This document shows, one piece after another, positions 9,629-19,840 of a stretch of DNA of 64,000 nt. Source of the DNA: Paragonimus skrjabini miyazakii (lineage: Eukaryota; Platyhelminthes; Trematoda; Plagiorchiida; Troglotrematidae); contig JTDE01021398.1 of the NCBI GenBank assembly GCA_014338405.1, forward strand, positions 1 to 64,000, written 5' to 3'. Below the pieces are notes generated by a model. The model had not been told where the DNA came from, made no database searches, and worked only from the letters and a program-made list of their open reading frames with translations. The position numbers were made by a program, and so were the translations under genes. The number at the start of each line of letters is the position of its first letter. Position 1 is the stretch's first letter.

Positions 9629-12289
9629 GAGGTGCACCGGCATCTGAGTAGTATTCGTCAATGTGACGTTCAGTGAATACCACGACTCTTCAATTCACCT
9701 GTGTTCACACGACTGAGTATATCACACACGGATCTGTCGGAGTGAATATCATATCCAGGACGTCGTAAACAATACGTTACCGGTTGATGCAATAAACCAA
9801 CAGTTATGTCGAAGAAACAATGGAATAACTAAACAATCGGCACGCAAACATGCCGATTTGGAAGAAATTGTGTTCAGTACGAAGAGGAAACGGGGGTAAC
9901 GTGTAGGATAGGATGGTAGTCGCCTGCGAAAGTTAGCAAAAGTCACATAAACCATCGGTGCTAAAAGGCAAACAACGAACTGATTCAGCCACTCAAAACC
10001 AACGGATATCTGATCAACTCACGTAACAAAAATCCATTAATGCACTTTAAACACGTCAGCTGGAAGCCATATATTTTTTTTCTTTGATCATGTCAAAATT
10101 GATGGCTTTCGTCTACATATGAAATTGATCAGACAGTCAGGGACAATTGACCAGAAACAAAGACCATACACAAGTAACACGATGTCAGGAGAATACGGCA
10201 ACACAAATCACGATATCGATCTATATATCATCAATACGAACCACCGATTCAATCACAAGTCAATAGAACTACGTCCTTATTAACCACAGCCGAAGTTACG
10301 GAAAATACGGACTGATAAATGGCTGCGCCGCTAATCTAAAAATTTTACTTGATGCGAACTCCTCGTGAGAAACACGACAGTTGAGCATTGATTAAGACTA
10401 TTCACATTTTCGTCGTACACAGGCTGATACTCGGAGCAAAACGGACCGCAAGTGCGTATCAGACACCATTCCCTCGAATGACAACCAATCCTGTCACACA
10501 CTAGTGAAAAACAGAAGTGCATAGTGGTAACTGACGAAGACTAAAACAACCACAACAGCATTCACGCCGCTGATTGCGGTCTGTTTTAGTGCATTTAGCC
10601 CGAGATATTCAGTAACACGTAGATTCCAAACGGAAAGTCGGACGCAACCAACAAAGGCCAAACATGAAACCAATCTCAGTATACTTTTAAGTCAAGTCAC
10701 TGGATGCTTATCGTGTTGTTTTTAGTTCGACCACATCCAGAGAATGCAAATTAAGCGCGATATGGCCTCACACAAGATATCGTTAATAACCAGACGATAA
10801 AAAAGAAATGGAACACTCCTGGTGCACTGGAAGTAGCGAAAAGCGACGATGGTGCGCTAAAGGCTCCAACTGTATCTGAAGTCTGACTGCACAATGCTCT
10901 GAAATGGATGCAAAGATCAAAGACAAACCATACAACAAGTGGGTAGACTTGTTGGCGAAATTAATGGTTGCCGTGGTGACCATGACCACGATCAACGTTG
11001 GTTAATGATAGGCGCGGTGATGTTCAGTCAGCTAATGTAGAATAAAAACCTGGCCGATGCAATCACAGCCGGCGCAAAACTCAGTTTCATTCTTGCCATA
11101 CGGTCCATTTGTTTAATTCGGATAAATCTGCCTAGCAAAACAGATATCAACGGCTTGGGCATGCCTGAAATCACATTGATACCTTACGAGGGCCTTTCTT
11201 AAGGATAAAAGATTAGGTTCTAGGGAACTTTCAGAAGCCACATCTAATTCCGTCTCGGTTGCATTTTGATTACCAAACTTCGTGTCTACCTTTCAAGTTT
11301 TTTTTCTGAGAGGTTTTGCTCCGTTATACTCGTTGTCAACCGATGACTTTTAAACACTCTCAATGTCGACGTTTGGTTAAGACAGTTTTCGATCTTGCCA
11401 GTCTCGGCGATACTTTGTCAGCACTTGTTGTATCGCATCCGACCCAGATACCTTCTAACCAAGGCAGTATAAAGTCAGATGCCAGTAGAGCGGGTCCTGG
11501 GGTAAGCACAACCACGACAAAGCCAACGCAAAGAAGAATACAGTCACTGTTCACTTTGAAGGTCAATGAACAGGAAGAGGGCGTAGACATCAATGCAATC
11601 GGGGTTAAGTTATGAGAATTAACTGTCCATCTGGAGCAATATGCCGTGGATAGAAGGAAACAAAAGCACCATGTGAGAAATTTGCGATTTAAATTAAGGT
11701 AAACGGAGTTGCCGTACTGCATAACCGTGGAAACAGGTCGGAGTTATCACGATGTGAGGAACGGGAAGGCATATCAAAACTTAAACGGGTGAAAGAATTA
11801 ATCTCAGACGGATTCTTGCGGCAAACAAGGTAAAAGCGGAAGTATCCTGCAGTAGCATTTTAGACGTAGAAGTACATTCCATACAAACAAGCCCGATCTT
11901 CCACGTTACAGTTTGCAATGTGGGCAACCAGAACAATGACATTCATATAATTTCCTGCACTTCTCTTTACAAAGTGGTACTGACAAGCCGACGATAAACG
12001 ACCATAAAAGGGAATCGATACATTCGAAAGTCGGTTGCTTTCGAGAGGTGAGGAGCACCAGATATGAACACGACAAAAATTGTTTGGTGTATTGAGTAAT
12101 CAACACCTCGGATCATCAACACAGTTGAACCAATCTGATACGGATCGCTATGTATCCGAGAAACCTTAACCGCATGTTCCACTTACATTCTCGTTCATGG
12201 TTCCGATAGCTACTACAAACGAAAAGCCTCATGCAGTTCAGAATACGCGTCTCACTACCTTGACAATTTGCAGGACAACCTTAAAACTT
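9629..12289. other. FYVE gene intron, no feature recognised
   Basis: Open frames are short on both strands. A 99-codon plus-strand frame at 11316-11615 is Thr/Ser/Lys-rich with no domain I recognise. A 26-base segment at 12187-12212 (minus) has good splice signals but does not fit the FYVE gene phases. Confidence 0.4.
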
Positions 12290-12556
12290 TTGCTCAACGC
12301 GCGACGAGTACTTGCTGATGACGCCTTACTTTCACTTACAGCTCGGTTGTTTGTTTGCAAGGTGTAGGCGCCTTGATGTTGTATGTTTGAATGCAGACGC
12401 AGCTCTTTTTTAGTGGTTAGGTCCCCTCCCCTCCCTCTTTTTTCTTCTCTCTTCCTAAACAGGGTTTGTTTCTTCTTCTTCATGGTTGTGTGGCAGTTAA
12501 GCATCAGTGTGAACCACTGATGTATTGCTGTCTTTGATGATGATGATGATGACGAG
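12290..12556 (+). repeat. LINE 3' end fragment with GAT-type tail
   Basis: This segment matches the 3' untranslated parts of the LINE copies near 44830-45066 and 56240-56490. Shared blocks are CTCGGTTGTTTGTTTGCAAG, a T/C-rich run, CATGGTTGTGTGGCAGTTAAGC and CATCAGTGTGAACCACTGATG. It ends in TGATGATGATGATGATGAC (12536-12554), the short-repeat tail left by target-primed insertion in RTE-like LINEs. No coding part is attached, so it is a 5'-truncated insertion. Confidence 0.75.
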
Positions 12557-15221
12557 TACTTGTGGAATCCCTAGTCAGCATTCATGTTCAATTTGGCTTT
12601 TGTTTCAAAATCTCCTTGTCCAGTTCATTTGTTCTGAGTCTGGTAATCAGGCGGTCTGTTCAATGTAGACCTATGAACAAACCTTGCATTTAATTCTATG
12701 CAGTCATTAATTCTCCTAATCAACAACAAACCTTTCATGCGCACCAAGACTGAACACTGCCGTCCATTTTTGGAAAAACAGCTCAACAACTCATTCCAAT
12801 CGAAACTTTACGGAATTCGGAAGTGTCATTAAAAAGGAATAACGGCCGAGCTTTTGCATTTCGAAGCCATCAATGGTATAACAGTGAAGAAGGTAACAGA
12901 CTAGCCTGTTGTACCTAAAGCTATTATATTTTGTCACATTTCTGTTTGAAATGTGGCGAAATTGAGGAGAAATCGGCAGAACCGATTAGATGCTATGAGA
13001 CTCCAAACATTTTATTTCCAAGGACGGTAAAAGCAGTCGACTTGGACCAACTGTCGATCGTCAGGCTTCCCTGTGTTTTTGTTCAAAGAACGTGTGGAGG
13101 TACATGAGTTTGGCTGGGTCTGTGCCATCGACCATGCTACAGGAAATAAACTCGCTTGACCTTGTTGTCTTATCAACAGCAGTTTCAGTTCACCAGATGC
13201 ATACAAGTGACTTTGACAGAAGTAGAATTCAACAGCAGTAGACAAGAAATAAAACTGTCCAACGAATGATATACCACCTAACATACTGATGACCTCATGC
13301 CATGTGCAGAGTAAAGTTAGAACCAAGAGATGAAAATGGGCTACTTGCTAATCCGGTGTCTGATGTGGTTAGACACCAAGAGAAAACCGGCCTTCTCATT
13401 GGTTCCCGTGTATGCCCGCAATGAGCGATTGAATAAAAAATGGATAGGAGTTAGCGTCGCCTATGCGGAGAGGGTAAAAAAGGACACGGCTCCTATAGTC
13501 ACTCGCACAGTGAACGTGAACAACACTTTCGAACGTATTCAACAGACAGAAACAAAAACAGCGCGGAGCGTACATCAGCAGCAAGTATAGAAGAGTTGAC
13601 GTAATTATCGTTATCAAGTTTTGAGGCAACATCTTTATTTATAAATGCCGCAGCGTCTAGTAGAAGACATCACAGTCGTTCGACTGATATTCGTTCAAAC
13701 GCTTTGGAGTATGACGAATAGATGGACTGAAAAAGTGACTCAATTTGTTGTTTAAAGGACAGAAATTTGCCTGCTGTTCTAGTGCTAATGACTAACTGTA
13801 TGTAACGGTAAAGGTCAGAATATGTAGACAAATCGAATTATTTGAAGCAACTGGTTCTCTCGAAAAGTTTGAACAAACCAGTTAGAGCACGAAAAGTGAT
13901 AGTTGCGTACATTTCGTTTTGACTCGTCAGTAATAAATTTACAATGACATGGATCGGTTTTCTTGCAGCAAGCAAGTAGGGGGGTGGGGTGGCTAAACAG
14001 TCAGTAGGTTGAGACAAGTCACTAAGTCTAGGGATGGGTTAAGTTTACGAACAGTTGGTTCTGAACATTCAGAACTGACCTGAGTCGATTGATTGCGAGT
14101 CGAACGATTCTCGGATTAGAATGATGCGACAAGATTCTAAATGCACAAGATAGATCGACAGCGTGACCGGTGGTCAGGATAAGTTATTGAACATGTGATA
14201 CTAGTGAGTCAACACGAAATACCCGCATCTACCCATTTTCGTGTTCAAACTGTTTCCTTCAAATCAAACCAGTCTCTTTTGTGCCGAATTCCGGTCATTC
14301 GTGTCTGGAAAAAGTATCAAAGCAATGTGGAACAATGAATTCGCTAGACTAGTAAAATTCTCTTGTACGAACAGGCCGTATACTCAGAAGGCAACGACTT
14401 CCTTTATAGATTTACGCTGCTTGTTTGTGCTCCACTGCTTTCAGTTACAGTAAAAATATATCACCTTAACAGAAGATCTGGATATGCGACGTGCAGACCG
14501 ATAAGAAAATGCGGACAACCGAAATCAGGCTCAAAGAGCAAAAAACCAAAACGGACTAAGATTGGAGCTGAAGTCAACTGGCATGCGCAGATTAAAGGCA
14601 ACCCACAAGATCAATCTTGCAAATGTTGGGTAAACCTCAGGTATATGCGTTCTAAACAAAACGGAATTCTGTCACCATCCTTCGTTACAATACCTCACCG
14701 AATAATCATGATTTCGATCGAATAACCACCCATAGTGGGATATCATTTTCATGGAAATACCAATTTGAAAAACCAAGTTTACTGGGATCAAGGTAACTCG
14801 CATCATAAAAATCTGCTTCTTCCAGGACAACAACAAAGCTTATTTGCGTGTGTTGCATTTGTTGGTCTCAGGACATAATGAGAGCGTAAAACCCCAGAAA
14901 CGATAACACTTCCAGGTAGACGCTGTCAGCCCTTAATTAGCCATGTATCCAATAGCGACTACATATAAATTTTCCGGTAAAAGGATTTTTACAGAGGCTC
15001 CCACTAAAAAGCCTCTAAAACCGCCAGATTGTTTCTTTCGGGGCCACCTGAAATCTAAGTTATACAGTCCTCTTTGAAGAACATAACATGATCTGTTATG
15101 CAAAGTATTCAGAAAAGAAGTGCGTCCTGGCCGACTGGTTTCAAAGCAACTACTCACAACTGTCACATGGACGCAGCCATTTTCAATTAGCAAGGCACTC
15201 TTCATGGATAAAAGACGAAAA
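12557..15221. other. FYVE gene intron, no feature recognised
   Basis: There are several 70-120 codon open frames on both strands (13012-13326 minus, 13330-13590 plus, 14363-14725 plus). None shows a domain, splice-bounded structure or coil like the host exons. Confidence 0.4.
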
Positions 15222-15480
15222 ACATCATTGACAGTTATACATCAGTAGTTGTCACTTATGCTTAACTGCTGCACAACCGCGAAGAGAAGAAACCCTCGCC
15301 AGGAAGAAAAGGGCAGAAGAGGAAGGGACCTAACCACCAAAACAGCTATGTATATAATAGAACACTCAACATCAAGGTGACTACAAATTGTAAACAAACA
15401 ACCGAACTGTAGGTGAAAGTAAGGCGTCATCAGCAAGAAAGTCTTATAAAGGCTTTCATCACGTAACATATTTTTAATGA
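15222..15480 (-). repeat. LINE 3' end fragment (minus)
   Basis: In reverse complement this matches the LINE 3' untranslated family: GTTGTTTACAATTTG, ACACCTTGATGTTGAG-like blocks, a run of T/C, GCAGTTAAGCATAAGTGACA and a CAATGATG end. It lies directly downstream of a second, longer copy (15499-18055) in the same orientation, so two LINE 3' ends stand in tandem. Confidence 0.7.
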
Positions 15481-15798
15481 TTTCATATATGCAGTTCTCC
15501 CGACTAGTCATCATCATCATCATAGACAGCAATACATCAGTGGATCACATTGATGTTTAACTGCCACACAACCACGAAGGAAAAAGAAGGGAAGGGGAAT
15601 GGACCTATCCACCAAAAATAGCTAAGTCTATATTCAAACGTACAACATCAAGGCACCTACACCTTGCAAACACACAATCGAGCTATAAGTGAAATTCAGA
15701 CTTCAGCAGCAAGACAGCTTCGTTCGGCTTTCACTGCCAGGCGTCATCAAATGCACTCACTTCACAGACAAGTTGGACAAAGAACGACAACATTCACG

Positions 15799-16249
15799 TC
15801 ACTGAGCTCGGTTAACCGCCATCTCACCTAACGTCTCAAGCCACCGACTCTGTGAATCGCAAGGGTTTAAACCAGGGAGACGAACCCGATCTACAATAGC
15901 AAACCCCTTCGTGAACGATTTCATTTCTCTACACCAGGTCATCACCTGTCCGCCTCGCACCTTGCGCCAATCGACCGCAGCGTCGGCAAACAGTGCTCGG
16001 TGTGGCAAACTACCAGCTGGCATCCTTAATACATGACCAAACCATCTAAGTCTGTAGTGACAGAACAAAAGAACTCGTTTGACAATCAATGCCAAACACC
16101 CGCTTCCTAATCTCCTCGTTGCTTATTCGTTGGTGCCACCCGAGACGAACGATTACACGCAGACATCGGTTGTCAAATACCTGAAGACGGTTCACTTCCT
16201 CTACCCTGAGCGGCCACGTTTCGCTGCCGTAAAGTAATACAGCCCTCAC
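15799..16249 (-). pseudogene. C-terminal domain of LINE polyprotein
   Basis: Two overlapping frames carry LLYGSETWPLRVEEVNRLQV then RISNEEIRKRVFG, and, after a frameshift near 16070, RLRWFGHVLRM, WRKVRGGQVMTW and WLETLGEMAVNRAQ. These are the conserved blocks after the RT thumb in this LINE group. No nuclease or zinc motif is visible in them. Confidence 0.85.
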
Positions 16250-16299
16250 TGTTGTCTGATATACGCGACCCTTAAGTTTCAGGGAAATGACTCTTGTCG

Positions 16300-17445
16300 C
16301 TAGAGATGTCTTAGATTAGCGAACACCGCTCTAGCCTTGGAAATAGGCGCTTTTATTCCATTCCCTACATCACCTCCGCCGCCGCCGCCGCTGATACAGC
16401 TTTCCAGGTATACAAACCGGTCAATAACCTCCATGACTTCGTTATCTAACATTGAATCTACGTAATTACAGCAACCTTGCAGAAGCACTTCGCATTTTGA
16501 GGCTGCAAAACGCATTCCAAAGTATTTAGCAGAACGCGAAATAGCGTTTAGTGTTGTTTATGTCGTTTGAAAGTTGTCAGACAGCAACACCTTATCGTCA
16601 GCATAATCAAGATCAGTCAGTCTTTCACCAGGTGGGAGTTCCACACCGGCATCATGCGAGTGCCGCAGACAGTCCTCCATTATTTCGTCCATGACGAAAT
16701 GAAACAAAAATTGTGAAGGAGGACAGCCTTGACAAACGCCACTCCTGGTCCTGAGACTGTCAGACAACTCACCGTAAACCCTAACCCGAGCCGAAGTATG
16801 GGAGTAAAGCGCCGGAAGTATGTCCACATACTTGGTGGGTACACCCCTGCGTTTAAGCGACTCTGAAAATGTAGATCGATCCACCGAACCGAACGCACCT
16901 TTATTGTCGAAGAATACGGCGATCGTTGGCCGATGGTAGACCTAACGCTGCTGCAGAGTATGACGGGGGATAAAATGTGATCTACACAATCCCGCCCAGG
17001 GCGAAACCCTGCCTGTTATTATCTAATGTTTACCTCACGAGCTGCAGTCAGTCGACGAAGTATAATGGATGCAAAAACCCTTGAAATGACTGGGGTCAAA
17101 CTAATCCCCTTATGGTTTTCACAAGAACCCGGGCTCCATTTTTGAATATGGGAACTATTATCGAATGACCCCAGCACGGAGGGATAGTCTCCATCGTCCA
17201 CGCAAGTTGAAATAACTCAAGGCCTCTACTAACGCCTTTCCAACCTCTTTGAAAAGTGTCGGCACGATATCATCTGGACCAGCAGCCCTATTACGTTTGA
17301 GAGTTGAGATGCAATGGCGAACCTTAGTCTCAGTGGGTGGTTCCAAATCTACCGACCAAGGTGCTACGTCACAAGTATGTGGCGGCAACACAATGGAAAT
17401 TGGAGGCCAGCTAAATTGATCCTCAAAGTGTTCCGCCAAACGCAC
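16300..17445 (-). pseudogene. Reverse transcriptase of LINE
   Basis: RT blocks in order along the minus strand are RNRAAGPDDIVPTLF (near 17280), HKGISLTPVISRVFASIILRR (near 17100), SGVCQGCPPSQFLF (near 16730), LTDLDYADDKVLL with the catalytic YADD (near 16600), then SKCEVLLQ and ARAVFANLRHL (16300-16515). Frames change between blocks and stops occur, for example near 16900-17020. A GGC-type run at 16376-16392 encodes six glycines between the last two blocks. Confidence 0.9.
16374..16392 (+). repeat. CCG trinucleotide run inside LINE
   Basis: A short run of CCG units, reading as glycine codons on the minus strand, lies at a position where related LINEs have a few Gly or Ser. It is probably an expansion after insertion. 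Confidence 0.8.
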
Positions 17446-18055
17446 TATCCATCTGGGCTAATTATAAATTAGTGTGCCATCTGTTTTGCTGATAGCTTCA
17501 CTGATAGACGATCGCCTGGGACCAGTGGCACAGATCATCTTGAAGAGTTTACCGGTGTTTCATAAGGTAAAAGCGGTTTCCATTTCCTTAATTTTTTTCC
17601 ACTAACCAAGCCTCACGATCAGCCTTAGCACTACGTTTCAGTTTCATACGGGTATCTCTTCTAGACTTGTTATGTGAACTACCATGAGGAATCTTCCGTC
17701 TGGCTTCTAACAACTCCAGAGATTTCTCTGAGATCCAATGTTTGTTAAGCTCATGTACGCGTGTGCCGCATGCTACAGTACCTGCGTTCTGAATGGCCTG
17801 TGAAATTTGGGTCTAGCAGCTATTAAGATCTTCGGAGTGAGTATCACTTAGGCAGCTTTCTAAGCTGGTTTGGTACTTATGCTTTACCGATGGTAAAGCC
17901 AGTTTCTCAACAGCCAGTCGTTGGTGTCGGTGGGGTCGTTGACCAGTAAAAGTAAGAAAACGACAACGTAACGACGCATGATCTGTGTAGAGCAAGTCAG
18001 GTTCAGAGCAAGATGTGTTATCACTACACCACACACAATATCTCATCTAGTCTGT
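17446..18055 (-). pseudogene. LINE linker and end of endonuclease domain
   Basis: The 17813-18046 frame has DHASLRCRF followed by a basic stretch with QRPHRHQRLAVEKL, matching the end of the AP-type endonuclease, where SDHALVR is usual. The stretch 17446-17812 corresponds to the ARRKIPHGSSHNKSRR-type linker in broken frames. The main part of the endonuclease is missing. Confidence 0.7.
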
Positions 18056-18142
18056 TATGGACACTGTATATATAGGTCATTGTCAAACAATCTGATTGGC
18101 CAATGCAGATGTGGCGTACATGATTGGCTGCATTCCACCACA
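18050..18142 (-). repeat. Partial LTR of a second gypsy family
   Basis: On the minus strand the sequence starts TGTGGTGGAATGC directly after a purine tract, which is how a 3' LTR begins. It contains TATATATA (near 18065-18073), a possible promoter TATA box. It is cut off at the junction with the LINE at about 18055. The start differs from the 28385-28733 LTR, so it is a different family. Confidence 0.6.
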
Positions 18143-18157
18143 TCCTTCCCTTTTTAA
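18143..18157 (-). promoter_or_regulatory. Polypurine tract of second gypsy element
   Basis: On the minus strand AAAAAGGGAAGGA lies between the integrase stop codon at 18154-18156 and the LTR start at 18142, as expected for a plus-strand primer. Confidence 0.65.
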
Positions 18158-18711
18158 AGAATCTTTGGTATTCTTCGGTTTCGTAGAACTAACTCGTTGT
18201 CTTCAGTTGGACTGGATTCAGCTGCTCCGAAACTTGTGTTCGTAGTTTCCTGCTTCCGTAGCTGCACTCTGTTTCTCTTTACTGTTCCGTGGTTTGTGCG
18301 TACCACATAACAACGCTCACCGTCCCGTCCGTCCACAATCCCTGGGTCCCATCTGTCAGAGCCCATACCGAACGGCTGAATCCAAACGGTATCCCCTTCG
18401 TCCAATCTTGGCAGCTCATGAGACCCATTGTTATACACTTGTCTTTCTCGTTCCATTCGTTGTTTCAAACATTTTCTTACAGTGTCCCACGTGATAGTTT
18501 GTAGGGTTAGACGATCTTCAACAAGTGGTATTCGAGTTCTCGTTCTTCTTCCCATGAGCCGGACTCAAATCTATATCTGCAGACGGGGTGTTTCTGTGTT
18601 CTAGTAGTGCCAGATAGGCGTCTTCTTTAGCTGCTAAACATTTCTTCATTATTTTCTTTGCTTCCGCTTTACCATTAGACTGGCTGTGGGGTGGACTGGA
18701 AACTTCGTGTT
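18154..18711 (-). pseudogene. Gypsy integrase C-terminal half, broken, cut by assembly gap
   Basis: The segment next to the gap has SSPPHSQSNGKAE, containing the catalytic Glu of the DDE triad, then ALLEHRNTPSADIDLSPAH. A frameshift leads into MGRRTRTRIPL (18555 downward) and a C-terminal module with LPRLDEGDTVWIQPFG and YVVRTNHGTVKRNRVQLRK. This pattern belongs to gypsy elements of the Mag-like kind. Upstream sequence is lost in the N run. Confidence 0.85.
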
Positions 18712-18811
18712 NNNNNNNNNNNNNNNNNNNNNNNNNNNNNNNNNNNNNNNNNNNNNNNNNNNNNNNNNNNNNNNNNNNNNNNNNNNNNNNNNNNNNNNNN
18801 NNNNNNNNNNN
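18712..18811. other. 100-N assembly gap
   Basis: Exactly 100 N, the conventional placeholder for a gap of unknown size. It falls inside gypsy integrase sequence, so open frames crossing it are meaningless. Confidence 0.98.
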
Positions 18812-19060
18812 GAATGGCAAGAGACAGAACTTACCGGCCCAGTGTTACCACGGTTGGCTACGTCTGTTGTGGGACCTGTGGAGTTACTATCAGAAATGGA
18901 GGTTGGGAGGGGCCTGAGAACTAAATTTGATAGGACAGTGGGGGAGGGGTCAGCAGTAGCATGTTTTCGCCTACCCACCCTGTTGTATGCAGCGGATAGG
19001 GAGACCCAGTTTATACTGCGAGACGGCCGACGCAGAATGGAATTACTTGTGCTATAATTA
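18812..19060. other. Unassigned stretch after gap
   Basis: Probably retroelement sequence continuing from the gap. Both strands have an open frame, but I recognise no protease, capsid or RT motif. Confidence 0.3.
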
Positions 19061-19206
19061 TTCATGGTTGCGTGTGGGCTGAGATATTGTCAGGGCGCCC
19101 AGACTTAGACAGGAGAACGATCAGGGTTCTCAACCAAAGCCTATACCGCAAGGTAACGGGTGGGTGGCAGTAAACCAGAACTGGTATGTTTTCCGGAAAA
19201 AGATGC
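19061..19206 (-). repeat. Dispersed repeat, copy 1 (shared with 46938-47103)
   Basis: This 146-base segment is about 90 percent identical to 46938-47103, same strand. Copy 2 has a 15-base addition that repeats AAAGCCT. The minus-strand frames in both read HCHPP, LRTLIVLLS and ISAHTQP. Copy 2 is attached to a LINE RT relic and copy 1 is not, so this may be a separate repeat or a LINE tail. Confidence 0.75.
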
Positions 19207-19309
19207 CAATCATCTTCCAACCCCCAACCTGGAGGACCAGGAGACTGAAGACCGTCCAGTTTAGCCCAATAGGTCATCGAGATGCGCAAGCCGTCACACC
19301 ACGTCAAGG

Positions 19310-19777
19310 TCCAGTCTCGTTGTGACAGTCAACCGAGAAACAAAAGAGTTATGATCTCAGTAGTTACACAAGACGCTATACAACTTGTTGGCTTTACTCC
19401 CAGTATTGTCTCCAAGACGAACACAAATGGGATAAACGCCGCCAAGAGAGTTATCGCGACAGCTGTCGAAAACAAACGCAGCATAAACCAAAGTATGAAC
19501 AGTCCGGTGCTAACAGAGGACAAGGGAATACCAGTCCAAGGAAATCACAGCCAAGCAGGCAAAAAGTGGCTGACATCAATGGTTACCGCATTTGACTCCC
19601 ATTAAACGCTGCGTCCGATATTACATTGATTGTGTATCGCACTCACGGGTCGGTCAAAAAACCAAAAATGATAAAAACAGAATATCACCAGAAATGTTTT
19701 TTTGTGGCATTTCGCAAGCATCTAGGGCAGTTGACTGCGTAATCACCTCGGGCAGTGTTTAGACAAAAGGCACTTAC
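19310..19777. other. FYVE gene intron, no feature recognised
   Basis: A 107-codon plus-strand frame (19282-19605) and a hydrophobic minus-strand frame overlap here. Neither has a recognised motif or splice boundaries. Confidence 0.35.
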
Positions 19778-19785
19778 ATCCTTAC

Positions 19786-19840
19786 GGAAGGCCCCAAGCG
19801 GAATCTCTCTGGAACAGACTACACAGAAATGCCGCAGCTC
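19786..19840 (-). CDS. Candidate exon linking two coiled-coil exons of the FYVE gene
   Basis: A T-rich tract ending TTTTTTTCTAG precedes a 55-base segment that ends at GTAAGG. It accepts one base from the exon at 24481-24652 and donates two to the exon at 5053-5173, which is exactly the phase needed between them. The 17 whole codons read AAAFLCSLFQRDSAWGL, a hydrophobic break in the coil. A second donor, GTAAGT, lies 8 bases downstream. Using it would add GTAAGGAT and bring an in-frame TAA. In another frame the segment reads CVVC followed by SREIP, but that frame does not fit the flanking exons. The call rests on splice signals and phase, not on a recognised domain. Confidence 0.55.

Larger units (their letters stand above)
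15499..18055 (-). mobile_element. Endonuclease/RT LINE, 5' truncated, decayed
   Basis: This is a non-LTR retrotransposon copy on the minus strand. It runs from the end of the endonuclease domain (about 18046) through a linker, the reverse transcriptase (17445-16300) and a long C-terminal domain (16249-15799) to a 3' untranslated region and an ATC-repeat tail at 15508-15522. The style, with a YGSETW block and RLRWFGHVLRM near the C-terminus and a trinucleotide tail, is that of a LINE group common in fluke genomes. RTE-like or CR1-like are both possible and I do not assign the clade. Its upstream end abuts a gypsy LTR. Confidence 0.88.

Noticed and set aside
11316..11615. 99-codon plus-strand frame with a QRRIQSLF motif resembling a PCNA-binding box.
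   Set aside because: The motif lacks the two aromatic residues expected at its end, and no other domain or splice context supports a gene.
12187..12212. Possible 26-base minus-strand micro-exon with strong acceptor (TTTCGTTTGTAG) and donor (GTAAGT).
   Set aside because: In every order with the neighbouring FYVE-gene exons it breaks the frame or gives a stop; it may belong to nothing or to another transcript.
18686..19065. Open frames reading through the N run at 18712-18811.
   Set aside because: Frames across a gap of unknown length carry no information.
19778..19840. Reading of the 19.8-kb exon in another frame as a CxxC zinc-finger-like peptide (CVVC).
   Set aside because: That frame does not fit the phase of the exons on either side; a single Cys pair is weak evidence.
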